DNA from: Shewanella sp. 1CM18E
GTDB taxonomy: Bacteria; Pseudomonadota; Gammaproteobacteria; Enterobacterales; Shewanellaceae
Length of the DNA stretch: 64,000 nt
Assembly (NCBI RefSeq): GCF_023161665.1
Contig: NZ_JALNTW010000001.1
Span: forward strand, 355,061-419,060
Reading direction: 5' to 3'
In this document: positions 18,685-27,314 of the stretch, piece by piece
How positions within the stretch are numbered: the stretch's first letter is position 1
Layout: each line of letters starts with the position of its first letter
Program-made: the position numbers and the translations under genes
Notes under the pieces: generated by a model
What the model was told of the DNA's origin: nothing
The model's database searches: none
Seen by the model: the letters and a program-made list of their open reading frames with translations, nothing else

Positions 18685-19196
18685 AAATAATCCAAAAACA
18701 TAACATTTTAATATGACGCTCGCGCGTTTTTTCGGTGAACCCCGGAAAAGCGCGCACAGAATTATTAAATTAAAATCAAATAATAACAATTAATTAAGCG
18801 TCGATTTTGGGAGTTATATCCGATAAATCTTTGGTAAAAGTACGCTCGAGCACTTTGCTTACCTGTTATCCAGCAATGAACGAGAATGCACAATTACACC
18901 TTTATAGTTTTTCACCATTATTTCTACATAACCCAACGGCAAAACGCCCATTACACAGGACAAAGTAAGCAGTAAAGCCATAGCTATGACGATATAACAG
19001 TACAGAAACCTACTTCTTCGCAGCTAGATTTCAAACCACTAAGACATAATGAGTACACCAATTACTAGGTGTGGATACTGCTGCGGGCTTCAATAAAGAA
19101 AAAGAAAAGGGTGGAGCGAATTAGGCACAGATACGGATAGTTAACTAACCTTACAGCCATAACTCCGAATCATCAGAATTGTGCTTGTTTAACCTA
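18685..19196. other. Upstream region of the repeat-protein gene, no gene seen
   Basis: A GC-rich hairpin (GCGCG-TTTT ... AAAA-GCGCGC with CGG/CCGG inside) lies at about 18722-18756, 40 bases before the repeat-protein start. It may be a 5' leader structure or a cassette junction. The remaining 400 bases are AT-rich, with no open frame, no integrase and no clear further attC site. Confidence 0.45.
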
Positions 19197-19292
19197 GTGC
19201 AGATGCGGCTGAAGCCGTCGAAAACACGGATGTTTTCGTTGAGCCTACACGGAAGTACTTGAGGCGAGCTTCAGCAGTGCCTGCACATGCGC
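19197..19292 (+). repeat. Interspersed palindromic repeat, copy B
   Basis: Same family as copies A and C: it starts GTGCAGATGCGGCTGAAGCC and ends GCCTGCACATGCGC. The inner arms differ from A and C but compensate each other: GCTGAAGCC at one end faces GGCGAGCTTCAGC at the other, so the palindrome is kept while the sequence changes. It is followed by tail copy 1. Confidence 0.65.
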
Positions 19293-19390
19293 CCGCTGCA
19301 AGCGATTGATAACTATGAAACTGAAACTCATAACTTTCTATCAGATAGCGCTCTCCAAAAAATGTAATCAAGCTTCATTCTAAAGCTAAG
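19293..19390 (+). repeat. Repeat tail, copy 1
   Basis: Begins CCGCTGCAAGCGATTGATAACTA and ends near AAGCTTCATTCTAAAGCT. It shares order and motifs with the two tandem copies at 19623-19837: a GCnGCAnGCGATTGATA start, a CTAT...ATAG pair and a terminal AGCYT/ARGCT hairpin. Confidence 0.55.
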
Positions 19391-19455
19391 TAACTTTGGG
19401 GCATTTCCTAGTTAGAAACCAAACCCTATAACCTAATGATTACTCCGATTATCAA

Positions 19456-19624
19456 GTGTAGATGCGGCCATGACCGTCCATGACAAGGTGAGAGGTAACG
19501 AAGTTACCAAGCTTTCGAACGAGAGGCAGGATGCCGAACTGGCCTTTTAGCAGGGATGCTATTTGTCATGCCGAGCTTACAGGGATGTATTTATAGCGTG
19601 TCACGGCAGTATCTGCACATACGC
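19456..19624 (+). repeat. Interspersed palindromic repeat, copy C
   Basis: Starts GTGTAGATGCGGCCATGACC and ends GTGTCACGGCAGTATCTGC. It is very close to copy A at both ends but carries about 70 extra bases in the centre (19485-19560), including GGTAACGAAGTTACC, another small palindrome. Confidence 0.7.
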
Positions 19625-19837
19625 CCGCTGCAGGCGATTGATAACTACCGAACTAGAAGTTCAAACAGTCTACTTGGTAGCACCAACCTAAATTAATGTA
19701 ACCAGCCTTAATTCCAAGGCTACTATTCTCCCGTTGCAGGCGATTGATAGCTACGGAACTAAAAGTTCAAACAATCTAATTGGTAACACCGAACACAAAC
19801 AAAAATATAACCAGCCTTCATTCCAAGGCTAGTCTGA
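19623..19837 (+). repeat. Repeat tail, two tandem direct copies of about 105 bases
   Basis: Copies at 19623-19725 and 19731-19837 share CCCGYTGCAGGCGATTGATA, GAACTARAAGTTCAAACA and TAACCAGCCTT-ATTCCAAGGCT. Each contains GAACT/AGTTC and AGCCTT/AAGGCT hairpins. Non-coding. Confidence 0.7.
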
Positions 19838-19903
19838 TAACGTGACACACTGCCCTAGCGCAGTTTTAACATTGCTGGCAATATGCCCGCCATCTAATAA
19901 GAA

Positions 19904-20128
19904 ATGGAATATCATTCAGTGAAACAGTTAGCTTTAATCAACGCATTATTGTGCAGCTTGGCCATTAGCGGTTGTGCCGACTTAAAAGAAGCCGGTCGTC
20001 AAATTGGCAGTACCACTAAAGAAGTCACCACAGATATTGGCCATGCAACTCGAGATACCACTCGCGCAATCGGCCACGCTTCAAGAGATGCGGTTAATTC
20101 AGTAAAACAAGATCTTAGCGAAGACTAG
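19904..20128 (+). CDS. Small lipoprotein, 74 residues
   Basis: A signal peptide with lipobox LAISGC (Cys near residue 24) is followed by a short, charged, helix-forming tail with an 11-residue periodicity (IGSTTKEVTTD / IGHATRDTTRA / IGHASRDAVNS). This repeat pattern suggests an amphipathic helix at the membrane surface. No family is recognised with confidence; it is reminiscent of entericidin- or YtxH-like small envelope proteins. The start could be the ATG at 19904 or a GTG at 19919, five codons later. A strong terminator follows. Confidence 0.7.
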   Translation: MEYHSVKQLALINALLCSLAISGCADLKEAGRQIGSTTKEVTTDIGHATRDTTRAIGHASRDAVNSVKQDLSED

Positions 20129-20175
20129 CGCTCTACTCTACTCCCTATAAAATTAAGCTGTAAAGTTCAGTTATA

Positions 20176-20206
20176 AACAAAGGCTCATCATTGAGCCTTT
20201 GTTTTT
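20176..20206 (+). terminator. Rho-independent terminator between convergent genes
   Basis: Stem ACAAAGGCTCA / TGAGCCTTTGT with a short loop and TTTTT. The A-rich left side would let it serve the converging thioesterase gene as well. Confidence 0.85.
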
Positions 20207-20229
20207 AGTGATTATTAATCTATTACACA

Positions 20230-20598
20230 CTAGGCCGCATTGGCGCGCATGCCATGCTCAGCTGGCTGGCCTTTCTCGTTCACGTGTACAAACACAATTT
20301 TGTCGATACTCACAATAGGTAATTGAGTTAGCTTGTTGCGCACCTTACAACTGACGGTAATCGATGTAGCCCCTGCGCTAATTAGCTCTAAGCCAAACTC
20401 GATGACATCCCCTTGCTTGGCAGGTGCCATAAAATTAACTTCCGACATTAACTTAGTCACATGGCGCTGACTCTTCATTTGGCAGCCAGCAAATATAGCG
20501 GCCTCCTCATCGATCCAACTTAACAATTGTCCTCCAAATAGAAAGTTGGCCGGATTTAGATGTTCAGGTTTAATAAAACGACGGCTGTAATATTTCAT
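20230..20598 (-). CDS. Acyl-CoA thioesterase, hotdog fold (YciA/BACH type)
   Basis: A 122-residue cytosolic hotdog-fold enzyme that hydrolyses acyl-CoA thioesters. The block NPANFLFGGQLLSWIDEEAAIFA is the family signature: GG before the central helix and Asp-Glu in the helix. VTKLMSEVNFMAPAKQGDVIEFGLEL and SITVSCKVRN fit the beta-sheet. It is shorter than most YciA proteins at the C-terminus. GAGGTG lies seven bases before the ATG. It is a single gene converging with the small lipoprotein. The substrate chain length cannot be read from sequence. Confidence 0.87.
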   Translation of the reverse strand: MKYYSRRFIKPEHLNPANFLFGGQLLSWIDEEAAIFAGCQMKSQRHVTKLMSEVNFMAPAKQGDVIEFGLELISAGATSITVSCKVRNKLTQLPIVSIDKIVFVHVNEKGQPAEHGMRANAA

Positions 20599-20785
20599 TA
20601 TCTACACCTCAAAAGTTAAATACTTAATTAGTGGTAGCAAATCGAATACCAACAAACCATCGCCAATAAAATCATACTCTTACAATAAACATGTAACCTC
20701 AACATCTAAAGCATCGCACTCATTTGGTGCTGCTATGCGCTATTTATGCGCTTAGTGGATCATCAATCTTATTGCCGCAATAAAA

Positions 20786-20802
20786 CCGACATAAATCCGA
20801 CT
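20786..20802 (+). promoter_or_regulatory. Pho-box-like direct repeat upstream of the phosphatases
   Basis: CCGACATAAATCCGACT has two CCGAC heptad starts 11 bases apart around an AT-rich spacer. It matches 12 of 17 positions of the PhoB box CTGTCATAAATCTGTCA. It lies about 80 bases before the first alkaline phosphatase start, as expected for PhoB activation. Confidence 0.45.
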
Positions 20803-20882
20803 CAATAACGTCACGCAATTACCTGACAATCTGTTCGCCACAAGGAACCTTATATAAACCTAACTAATTTACGGTGACAATA

Positions 20883-22382
20883 GTGAATAATATCAAAAGA
20901 ATAGCTGTGATGATCTCTTGTAGTCTCGCAACTGTCGCGGCAAATGCTTCTGTTTTACCCAGCAGCCAAACAGACAGCCAATGGTACAAAGATAGCGCCC
21001 AACTCGTCAGTGATAAAATAAATCAAACAACTGCAACAAAAGCTAAAAACGTTATCTTGTTTTTGGGTGATGGCATGGGCGTATCAACCCTTACTGCCGC
21101 ACGTATTTTTGAAGGTCAGCAACAAGCAGACAATCAAGGCGGTGAAGAAAACTTTTTAAGCTTTGAGCAATTCCCTAGAACCGCTTTAGTTAAAACCTAC
21201 AACACTAACCAACAAACTCCAGATTCTGCTGGCACCATGACGGCAATGGCTACCGGGGTTAAGTCAAAAGCTGGCGTCTTGTCAGTGTCTGACACTAGCT
21301 TACGCGCCAACTGCCTGTCATCAAAAGGTAATGAGCTAATCACCTTAGTCGACTTAGCCAACGCTAAGGGCTTATCAACTGGTGTGGTAAGTACAGCCCG
21401 TATTACTCACGCCACTCCGGCGGCAACTTATGCACGCTCGCCTGAACGTAACTGGGAAGCGGACTCAAATCTGCCTGAAGAAGCTGTCACCAATGAATGC
21501 AAAGATATTGCTTACCAGCTTGTAATGCGTGATGAAGCCGATGCGCTCACCGTTGCCCTTGGTGGTGGTCGCCGCAACTTTATCCCTAACGATATGACCG
21601 ATGGTGAGGGCAAATCAGGTCGCCGTGCTGATGGCGTTGATTTAACCCAAGCATGGACTGAAAACCACAGCAATGCTGCCTATGTATGGGATAAAGCAGG
21701 TTTTGATGCGATTAATGTCGATGCTACCGATCATCTACTTGGCTTATTTAACTCATCTCATATGGAGTATGAGGCAGACCGATTAGATGACACTGCAGGC
21801 GAGCCATCATTGACTGAAATGACCGCAAAATCCATTGAGCTGCTTAACAAGAATGAACAAGGTTATCTGTTAATTGTTGAGTCTGGCCGTATCGACCACG
21901 CTCACCATGCGGGCAACGCTTACCGCGCCATGATGGATACCGTTGAGCTGTCAAACGCTGTGCGCACTGCAGTTGAAAATACCAATCCAGAAGAAACCCT
22001 CATTATGGTTACGGCTGATCACAGCCATGTATTTACTATTGCAGGTTACCCAAAACGCGGTAATCCAATTCTAGGTTTAGTTCATGGCATCGACGGCAAT
22101 GTCTCTATTGCTAAAGATGGCAAACCATACACGACTGTCGGCTACACCAATGGCCCTGGCGCAGTAGTGGGCGTACGTGACGATTTAAGCTCTGTTGATA
22201 CCCAAGATAAAGAGTTTAAGCAGCAAGCACTTATTCCAACAAGCAGCGAAACTCACGCTGGTGAAGATATTACTTTGCATGCCACAGGCCCAGGCTCTGA
22301 TCTTGTGCAAGGGGTTATCGAGCAAAACGTTATTTATCACGTCATCAATCAAGCGCAAGCGCTTGGTGGAACCAAATACTAA
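20883..22382 (+). CDS. Alkaline phosphatase (PhoA family), first of a tandem pair
   Basis: Periplasmic metal-dependent phosphomonoesterase. About 499 residues from the GTG at 20883, chosen because GGTGA lies five bases upstream; a second GTG at 20874 is less likely. A signal peptide is followed by NVILFLGDGMGVSTLTAAR (zinc/magnesium ligand Asp), TPDSAGTMTAMATGVK (nucleophile Ser after Asp), ARITHATPAATYAR, VESGRIDHAHHAG and MVTADHSHVF (metal His/Asp ligands), and SSETHAGEDI (His ligand). It probably supplies phosphate from organic esters. It is in tandem with a paralogue 89 bases downstream. Confidence 0.93.
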   Translation: MNNIKRIAVMISCSLATVAANASVLPSSQTDSQWYKDSAQLVSDKINQTTATKAKNVILFLGDGMGVSTLTAARIFEGQQQADNQGGEENFLSFEQFPRTALVKTYNTNQQTPDSAGTMTAMATGVKSKAGVLSVSDTSLRANCLSSKGNELITLVDLANAKGLSTGVVSTARITHATPAATYARSPERNWEADSNLPEEAVTNECKDIAYQLVMRDEADALTVALGGGRRNFIPNDMTDGEGKSGRRADGVDLTQAWTENHSNAAYVWDKAGFDAINVDATDHLLGLFNSSHMEYEADRLDDTAGEPSLTEMTAKSIELLNKNEQGYLLIVESGRIDHAHHAGNAYRAMMDTVELSNAVRTAVENTNPEETLIMVTADHSHVFTIAGYPKRGNPILGLVHGIDGNVSIAKDGKPYTTVGYTNGPGAVVGVRDDLSSVDTQDKEFKQQALIPTSSETHAGEDITLHATGPGSDLVQGVIEQNVIYHVINQAQALGGTKY

Positions 22383-22471
22383 ACGATGGGTACAAGCAAA
22401 TAATTGTACCAAATCATGCTTGGCTCAACGGAGATTGCGCCTGCAACTGTACCCATTTATGGAGTTTTAAA

Positions 22472-24067
22472 ATGAACAAGAAATTACTCGTATTATCAGT
22501 TTCTGCAATGCTGGGACTTGCCGCTTGTAGTGATGATGGTGATAAAGGTGAAACTGGCGATAACGGCAAAGACTGGACAGCCGTAAATCAATGGTATGTA
22601 GACGGGCAGTCTCGCGTAGCTAAGGCGCAAGAGATGACGGTTAATAACGAAGCTGGTGCTGCAAAAAATATCATTCTATTTGTTGGCGATGGTATGGGCG
22701 TATCAACGGTTACCGCCGCGCGCATTTTAGAGGGACAACTTAAAGGCCAAACCGGTGAGGAAAACTCGCTATCGTTTGAAACCTTGCCTTATGTTGGCTT
22801 AGCAAAAACTTATAATGTTGACGGCCAAACGCCAGATTCAGCTGGCACCATGACGGCTATGGTCACAGGGGTTAAAACCGATGTGGGTGTAATTGGTCAA
22901 GCAGAAGGCGTGATTCGTGGTAACTGTGCCTCAACCGAAGGTCAAAACTTAGTGACATCTTTAGAGCTTGCCGCCATGGCCGGATTATCTACTGGTGTGG
23001 TATCAACAGCGCGTATAACTCATGCAACGCCAGCTGCAACTTATGCCCATGCACCTGAGCGTAACTGGGAAAACGATGCTGATTTACCAGAAGAAGCAGT
23101 GACTAATGGCTGCGCAGATATCGCCTCTCAGCTACTCGCATTTGATTATGGCTCAGGCTTAAACGTAGTGATGGGCGGCGGTCGCCGTTCGTTTATTCCA
23201 ACCACAGTCACCGATCCTGAAGGCAAGTCTGGCCGACGTTTAGATAACCGCGATTTAACTAATGAGTGGTTAACTAAGTATGACAACTCAGCCTATGTGG
23301 CAGACAGAGATGAGTTTTTAGCGCTAGATCCTATGACAACAGACCATGCACTTGGGCTATTTAACTCATCTCACATGGAGTATGAGTTAGACCGCAGTAC
23401 AGATGGCGTTAACGGTGAGCCTTCGCTTGCTGAAATGACGGCTAAATCCATCGATATTTTGCAGAAAAACACCAAAGGCTTTGTGTTAATTGTTGAAGCT
23501 GGCCGAATTGACCATGCTCACCACGCGGGTAACGCTGCTCGCGCTTTACACGACACCATTGCATTATCTGAGGCGGTACGCGTGGCGATGGAAAAAACAT
23601 CGGCTGACGATACCCTGTTAATGGTGACAGCAGATCACAGCCATGTATTTACCATTGCTGGCTACCCAACTCGTGGTAACCCGATTCTTGGCCTAGTTAA
23701 AGGTAATGGCTCAGACGGCCAACCAGCTGTAACCAATGCAACTGATGCTAACGGCATGCCTTATACCACAGTGGGTTACACCAATGGCCGTGGCTACGCC
23801 AACCTTGAGACTGGTGGTGATGAACGTTACGGCTTTGAAGTTGCTCCGGGGCGCTTTGACCTTAACTATGTTGATACCCAAAGTGCAGGCTTTCACCAAG
23901 AAGCGCTGGTTCCGCTAAGTAGTGAAACTCACGCAGGTGAAGACGTTGGCATCTTTGCCCGCGGCCCAGGTTCACACCTTGTTCAGGGCACCGTTGAGCA
24001 AAACCACTTGTTCCACGTAATGAATCATGCTGGCAACCTTGTGAGCAAAGCTGAAGCTGCGCAATAA
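22472..24067 (+). CDS. Alkaline phosphatase (PhoA family), second copy, lipoprotein
   Basis: A 531-residue paralogue of the preceding gene with the same catalytic blocks (LFVGDGMGVSTVTAAR, TPDSAGTMTAMVTG, EAGRIDHAHHAG, MVTADHSHVF, SSETHAGEDV). It differs in two clear ways. The N-terminus is a lipoprotein signal (lipobox LAAC, then a Gly/Asp-rich linker GDKGETGDNGKD), so it should be membrane-anchored. About 30 extra residues around TNGRGYANLETGGDERYGFE sit before the last metal ligand. The ribosome site GGAG is seven bases before the ATG. The pair arose by duplication and then divergence in location. Confidence 0.93.
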   Translation: MNKKLLVLSVSAMLGLAACSDDGDKGETGDNGKDWTAVNQWYVDGQSRVAKAQEMTVNNEAGAAKNIILFVGDGMGVSTVTAARILEGQLKGQTGEENSLSFETLPYVGLAKTYNVDGQTPDSAGTMTAMVTGVKTDVGVIGQAEGVIRGNCASTEGQNLVTSLELAAMAGLSTGVVSTARITHATPAATYAHAPERNWENDADLPEEAVTNGCADIASQLLAFDYGSGLNVVMGGGRRSFIPTTVTDPEGKSGRRLDNRDLTNEWLTKYDNSAYVADRDEFLALDPMTTDHALGLFNSSHMEYELDRSTDGVNGEPSLAEMTAKSIDILQKNTKGFVLIVEAGRIDHAHHAGNAARALHDTIALSEAVRVAMEKTSADDTLLMVTADHSHVFTIAGYPTRGNPILGLVKGNGSDGQPAVTNATDANGMPYTTVGYTNGRGYANLETGGDERYGFEVAPGRFDLNYVDTQSAGFHQEALVPLSSETHAGEDVGIFARGPGSHLVQGTVEQNHLFHVMNHAGNLVSKAEAAQ

Positions 24068-24203
24068 AGGAATGGGAGCTAGCGAACACTAGCTCCGTTT
24101 TACAAACAATCTTGGCCACATCGTTATTTTAGTAAACAGATTATGTGGTCATTTTTATTAATGCAAAACTTAGGCATGTGCCATTTTTGCTGTAGGAGTC
24201 AAC

Positions 24204-25070
24204 ATGCTAGTTTCATATTTTGGCCAATCATGGCGCTCACACAATCTATTTTATAAAGCAGCTATCAACACTGTGGTTAGCATCAGCTTATTAGCGGGCA
24301 TAGCCTTTAATGCTAGTGCTGCAAGCTGTGAAAGCCTAAGCTCTAATAACATAAGCACTAATAACATAAGCGCTAATAACATAAGCTCTGGCAACATGAG
24401 CCCTGAACATCTGCGCGCGACTTATTCAATAACCACCAGCCAAGGTGGACAGCAAAGCTTAACTTTGCTACGTAGTGCCGACCAAGTGATTTATCAGCGT
24501 AACGATGTGAGCTTTGAGTTGTGGAATAAACAAGGCGAGTATGTGCGTTATTTCCCTAAACAACAACGCTCTATTTCATATCGCAAAGGCGACTTACTGT
24601 CGTTAAACATGCACTTTGATTATCAACAGCTATCGCAAATTGTAGCCCCAAGCACTATTCAGCAGCTAACGGCAGTAAATAGCACACAACCAGCTAAAAC
24701 AGACCAACTGCAAGCAGCTGGCAATATTGATTTAACTTGCCAGCAAGTGACTCACTACCAAGGCGCGCTGCACAATCAGCAACTGAAACTTGCATGGTTA
24801 TCTGAGCTAGCGCTACCTGCAAACATGATCATGCTGCAAGGCAAGCAGCAGCTCAATGTCCAGCTGGTTGAGTTGGCTCCACTAAGCTCAGCTGAGTTTG
24901 CCGAGCATATTGCGAACTACCGTGATATGGATTTTGCCGATGTGGGTGACAATGAGTCAGATCCTTTTATTGCACAAATGATCCACCAAGGTTTTATTCA
25001 GCATGGTAGCTCAGGCTTTTACGACAGCCACGGCAATGCATTATCAAGTGGCGCAGACCACCAGCATTGA
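24204..25070 (+). CDS. Exported protein of unknown function next to the phosphatases
   Basis: 288 residues. A long N-region and hydrophobic core ending FNASAASC give a probable signal peptide. A low-complexity stretch follows, made of NNIS/NNISA units (SNNISTNNISANNISS) that is repeated in the DNA as well. The rest is rich in Gln and Ser, with LRATYSITTSQGGQQSLTLLRSADQVIYQ and a late acidic block MDFADVGDNESDPFIAQM; its C-terminus ends HQH. No family is recognised. A GGAG ribosome site precedes the ATG. It follows the second phosphatase by 136 bases on the same strand and ends at a strong terminator, so co-expression with the phosphatases is likely. Confidence 0.75.
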   Translation: MLVSYFGQSWRSHNLFYKAAINTVVSISLLAGIAFNASAASCESLSSNNISTNNISANNISSGNMSPEHLRATYSITTSQGGQQSLTLLRSADQVIYQRNDVSFELWNKQGEYVRYFPKQQRSISYRKGDLLSLNMHFDYQQLSQIVAPSTIQQLTAVNSTQPAKTDQLQAAGNIDLTCQQVTHYQGALHNQQLKLAWLSELALPANMIMLQGKQQLNVQLVELAPLSSAEFAEHIANYRDMDFADVGDNESDPFIAQMIHQGFIQHGSSGFYDSHGNALSSGADHQH

Positions 25071-25129
25071 ATAATCTTGGCCAAAAATGATAACCACCGA
25101 CTAAAGTCGTTAGCATATGGCGGAAAACA

Positions 25130-25158
25130 AAAAACCTAGGCAATCGCCTAGGTTTTTT
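25130..25158 (+). terminator. Rho-independent terminator, phosphatase region
   Basis: Stem AAACCTAGGC / GCCTAGGTTT with a 4-base loop and T-run, symmetrical A/T tails. It probably also serves the converging ltaE. Confidence 0.85.
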
Positions 25159-25193
25159 ATTATGAGTATTTGCTGCTAAATATACGCTGTTTG

Positions 25194-26210
25194 CTAGCTG
25201 CGGCTTAATAAGCCTTTTAGCTCAGCGATAAAGCGAACAATATCAGCTCTTGAAATATCAGCATGGGTAACCAAACGGATGGTTTTGCCCGGGCTTAATA
25301 AAATGCCTTTTGCCTTTAGGTCAACGGCTAACTCTTTGACATTAATATCATCACTCACCTGAGCAAACACCATATTGGTTTGCACTTGCGACATATCAAC
25401 ACTAAAGCCATCAATGTTTGCGAGTTCATTTGCTAAAAACGCTGCGTTGTCATGATCTTCCGCTAAGCGTTCAACCTGCTCTGTTAAAGCCAATGTTGCA
25501 GCTGAAGCTAAAATACCCGCTTGACGCATACCGCCACCTAGCACTTTACGCCAGCGTCTTGCTTTAGTGATTAAACGCTCGTCGCCCAATAAAATCGAGC
25601 CAACTGGTGCACACAAACCTTTAGACAAACAGATTGAAACCGAGTCAAAATACTGGGTAATGTCTGTCATCGGAATATTTTGTGCAACGGCAGCGTTAGC
25701 AACACGGGCACCATCTAGATGAATTTTCAAACCACGCTCAAATGCCAAAGCTTGTGCTTGCGCTAAGTAGGCTTGCGGTACAACTTTACCGCCGATGGTA
25801 TTTTCAAGGCTTAATAAACGAGTACGAGCAAAATGAATATCGTCTGGTTTAATTGCCGCTTCAATGTCACTCAGTAAAATACTGCCATCTGCTTGGTTAG
25901 TTAGTGGTTGTGGCTGAATACTGCCTAATACTGCCGCCCCGCCGCCTTCAAACTTATAGTTATGTGCTTGCTGACCACATAAGTATTCGTCACCACGCTC
26001 ACAATGTGCCATTAACGCCAGTAAGTTAGCTTGAGTACCTGAAGAGGTGAACAATGCATTGTCATAACCAAACATCTCTGCGGCCATGTCTTCAAGGTAG
26101 TTAACACTTGGATCATCGCCATAAACATCATCACCAACTTCAGCCTGGCTAATGGCGCTGCGCATTGCAGCTGTTGGCTTAGTGACCGTATCACTGCGAA
26201 AATCAATCAT
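25194..26210 (-). CDS. ltaE: Low-specificity L-threonine aldolase
   Basis: PLP enzyme that cleaves L-threonine and L-allo-threonine to glycine and acetaldehyde. 338 residues from the ATG at 26210, which has GAGG six bases upstream. A TTG four codons earlier is rejected. Family blocks: MIDFRSDTVTKPT at the N-terminus, GDDVYGDDPSVNYLE, ALFTSSGTQANLLALMAHCERGDE, LHLDGAR-type LKIHLDGARVANAA, and the PLP-binding Lys in SVSICLSKGLCAPVGS. It is a single-gene unit. Confidence 0.94.
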   Translation of the reverse strand: MIDFRSDTVTKPTAAMRSAISQAEVGDDVYGDDPSVNYLEDMAAEMFGYDNALFTSSGTQANLLALMAHCERGDEYLCGQQAHNYKFEGGGAAVLGSIQPQPLTNQADGSILLSDIEAAIKPDDIHFARTRLLSLENTIGGKVVPQAYLAQAQALAFERGLKIHLDGARVANAAVAQNIPMTDITQYFDSVSICLSKGLCAPVGSILLGDERLITKARRWRKVLGGGMRQAGILASAATLALTEQVERLAEDHDNAAFLANELANIDGFSVDMSQVQTNMVFAQVSDDINVKELAVDLKAKGILLSPGKTIRLVTHADISRADIVRFIAELKGLLSRS

Positions 26211-26547
26211 TGTGAACCTCAAGTCTATAAATCTAGTTTTATCAAATAGTGGCCAATATTACTGCGCCAAGCAAACAACTACCAGCAAAAATCCAAAGTT
26301 TACAAACCGTAATAAACACCACCAAAACTACTGATTGATAAATTAGCCTGCATATTCAACAACTATGAACATAACTAAAATATAAATCTAATCATAAAAT
26401 AAACAAAACACCGTATATTATGCGACACAGCTCACACCAGAAAAAGAATGCATTAGAAAATGTAATGCAACAATTCAACTTTTATCATTGTATTTAAGCC
26501 GTAAAAACAGGCAAAATCGTCTCCCTTTTATTTAGCTCGTGCAAATC
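26211..26547. other. Divergent intergenic region ltaE / YicG-like gene
   Basis: About 340 AT-rich bases with no frame or RNA gene recognised; presumed promoters for both flanking genes. Confidence 0.4.
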
Positions 26548-27186
26548 ATGTTAGAAGTTAAAATTATCAGCTTTTTGTGGCTTATCGGCATATTAGCCGA
26601 AGCCATGACCGGCGCACTGGCTGCGGGTAAAAAACAGATGGACCTGTTTGGCGTAGTTATTATTGGCTGTGTAACAGCTATTGGTGGTGGCACCTTGCGC
26701 GACATATTGCTTGGCAACTATCCATTGATCTGGATTGAAAACGTCCATTATCTTATTGCGATTGCCGCCGCATCATTACTCACGGTAATGATAGCCCCGG
26801 TAATGCGTCATTTATCTAAGTTATTTTTAGCTATCGATGCCGTTGGCTTAGCTGTGTTTTCGATTATTGGCGCTCAAAAAACCTTAACCTTAGGTTTTAG
26901 CCCTGAAATTGCGATTGTTATGGGCGTGGTAACTGGGGTTTTTGGTGGGGTGATCCGCGACATTTTGTGTAACCAGGTACCGCTAATTTTTAAGAAAGAG
27001 CTTTATGCGCTGGTGGCTCTGTTAACTGCCGCCGCTTATGTAGCGATGAAGAGCTATGGTGTGCCAGAGTGGATTAACTTATCGATTTCATTAGCCTTTG
27101 GCTTTAGTTTTCGCATGCTTGCGATCCATTATAAATGGTCAATGCCAAAATTTGATTATCAGTATCAGTCTGATAACGCGCATTAA
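26548..27186 (+). CDS. TRIC-type cation channel family membrane protein (YicG/UPF0126)
   Basis: About 212 residues with seven hydrophobic segments in an inverted repeat of two halves. The paired GGGTLRDILLGNYP (near residue 60) and GGVIRDILCNQVPLIFKKELYA (near residue 145) are the glycine-rich signatures of UPF0126/TRIC proteins. Bacterial members form trimeric channels for monovalent cations; a glycine-linked role has been proposed for some. The ATG at 26548 is taken; a GTG at 26539 is possible. It is monocistronic, with a terminator at 27201. Confidence 0.88.
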   Translation: MLEVKIISFLWLIGILAEAMTGALAAGKKQMDLFGVVIIGCVTAIGGGTLRDILLGNYPLIWIENVHYLIAIAAASLLTVMIAPVMRHLSKLFLAIDAVGLAVFSIIGAQKTLTLGFSPEIAIVMGVVTGVFGGVIRDILCNQVPLIFKKELYALVALLTAAAYVAMKSYGVPEWINLSISLAFGFSFRMLAIHYKWSMPKFDYQYQSDNAH

Positions 27187-27200
27187 TACTATTAAAATTA

Positions 27201-27230
27201 AAAAAGGTCGGCATAAGCCGACCTTTTTAT
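27201..27230 (+). terminator. Rho-independent terminator
   Basis: Stem AAAAAGGTCGGC / GCCGACCTTTTT around a 4-base loop; symmetrical, so it may serve the converging mscS too. Confidence 0.85.
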
Positions 27231-27314
27231 TATCTATCCCCATCTAACTAACACGAGCTGACTGACTCAAGCTATCTAACTTAAGCTATCTAAAGCCTGT
27301 CAGCATAGTGGCTA

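Noticed and set aside
18722..18830. A third attC site upstream of the repeat-protein gene
   Set aside because: ATAAC/GTTAT boxes exist around 18785-18820 but they are only about 35 bases apart with no internal stem, too short for an attC.
19189..19371. 60-codon minus-strand frame
   Set aside because: It lies wholly within palindromic repeat copy B and its tail, with no ribosome site.
26211..26547. Riboswitch before ltaE or the YicG-like gene
   Set aside because: A glycine riboswitch was considered because both genes have glycine links, but no conserved aptamer core or terminator stem was found.
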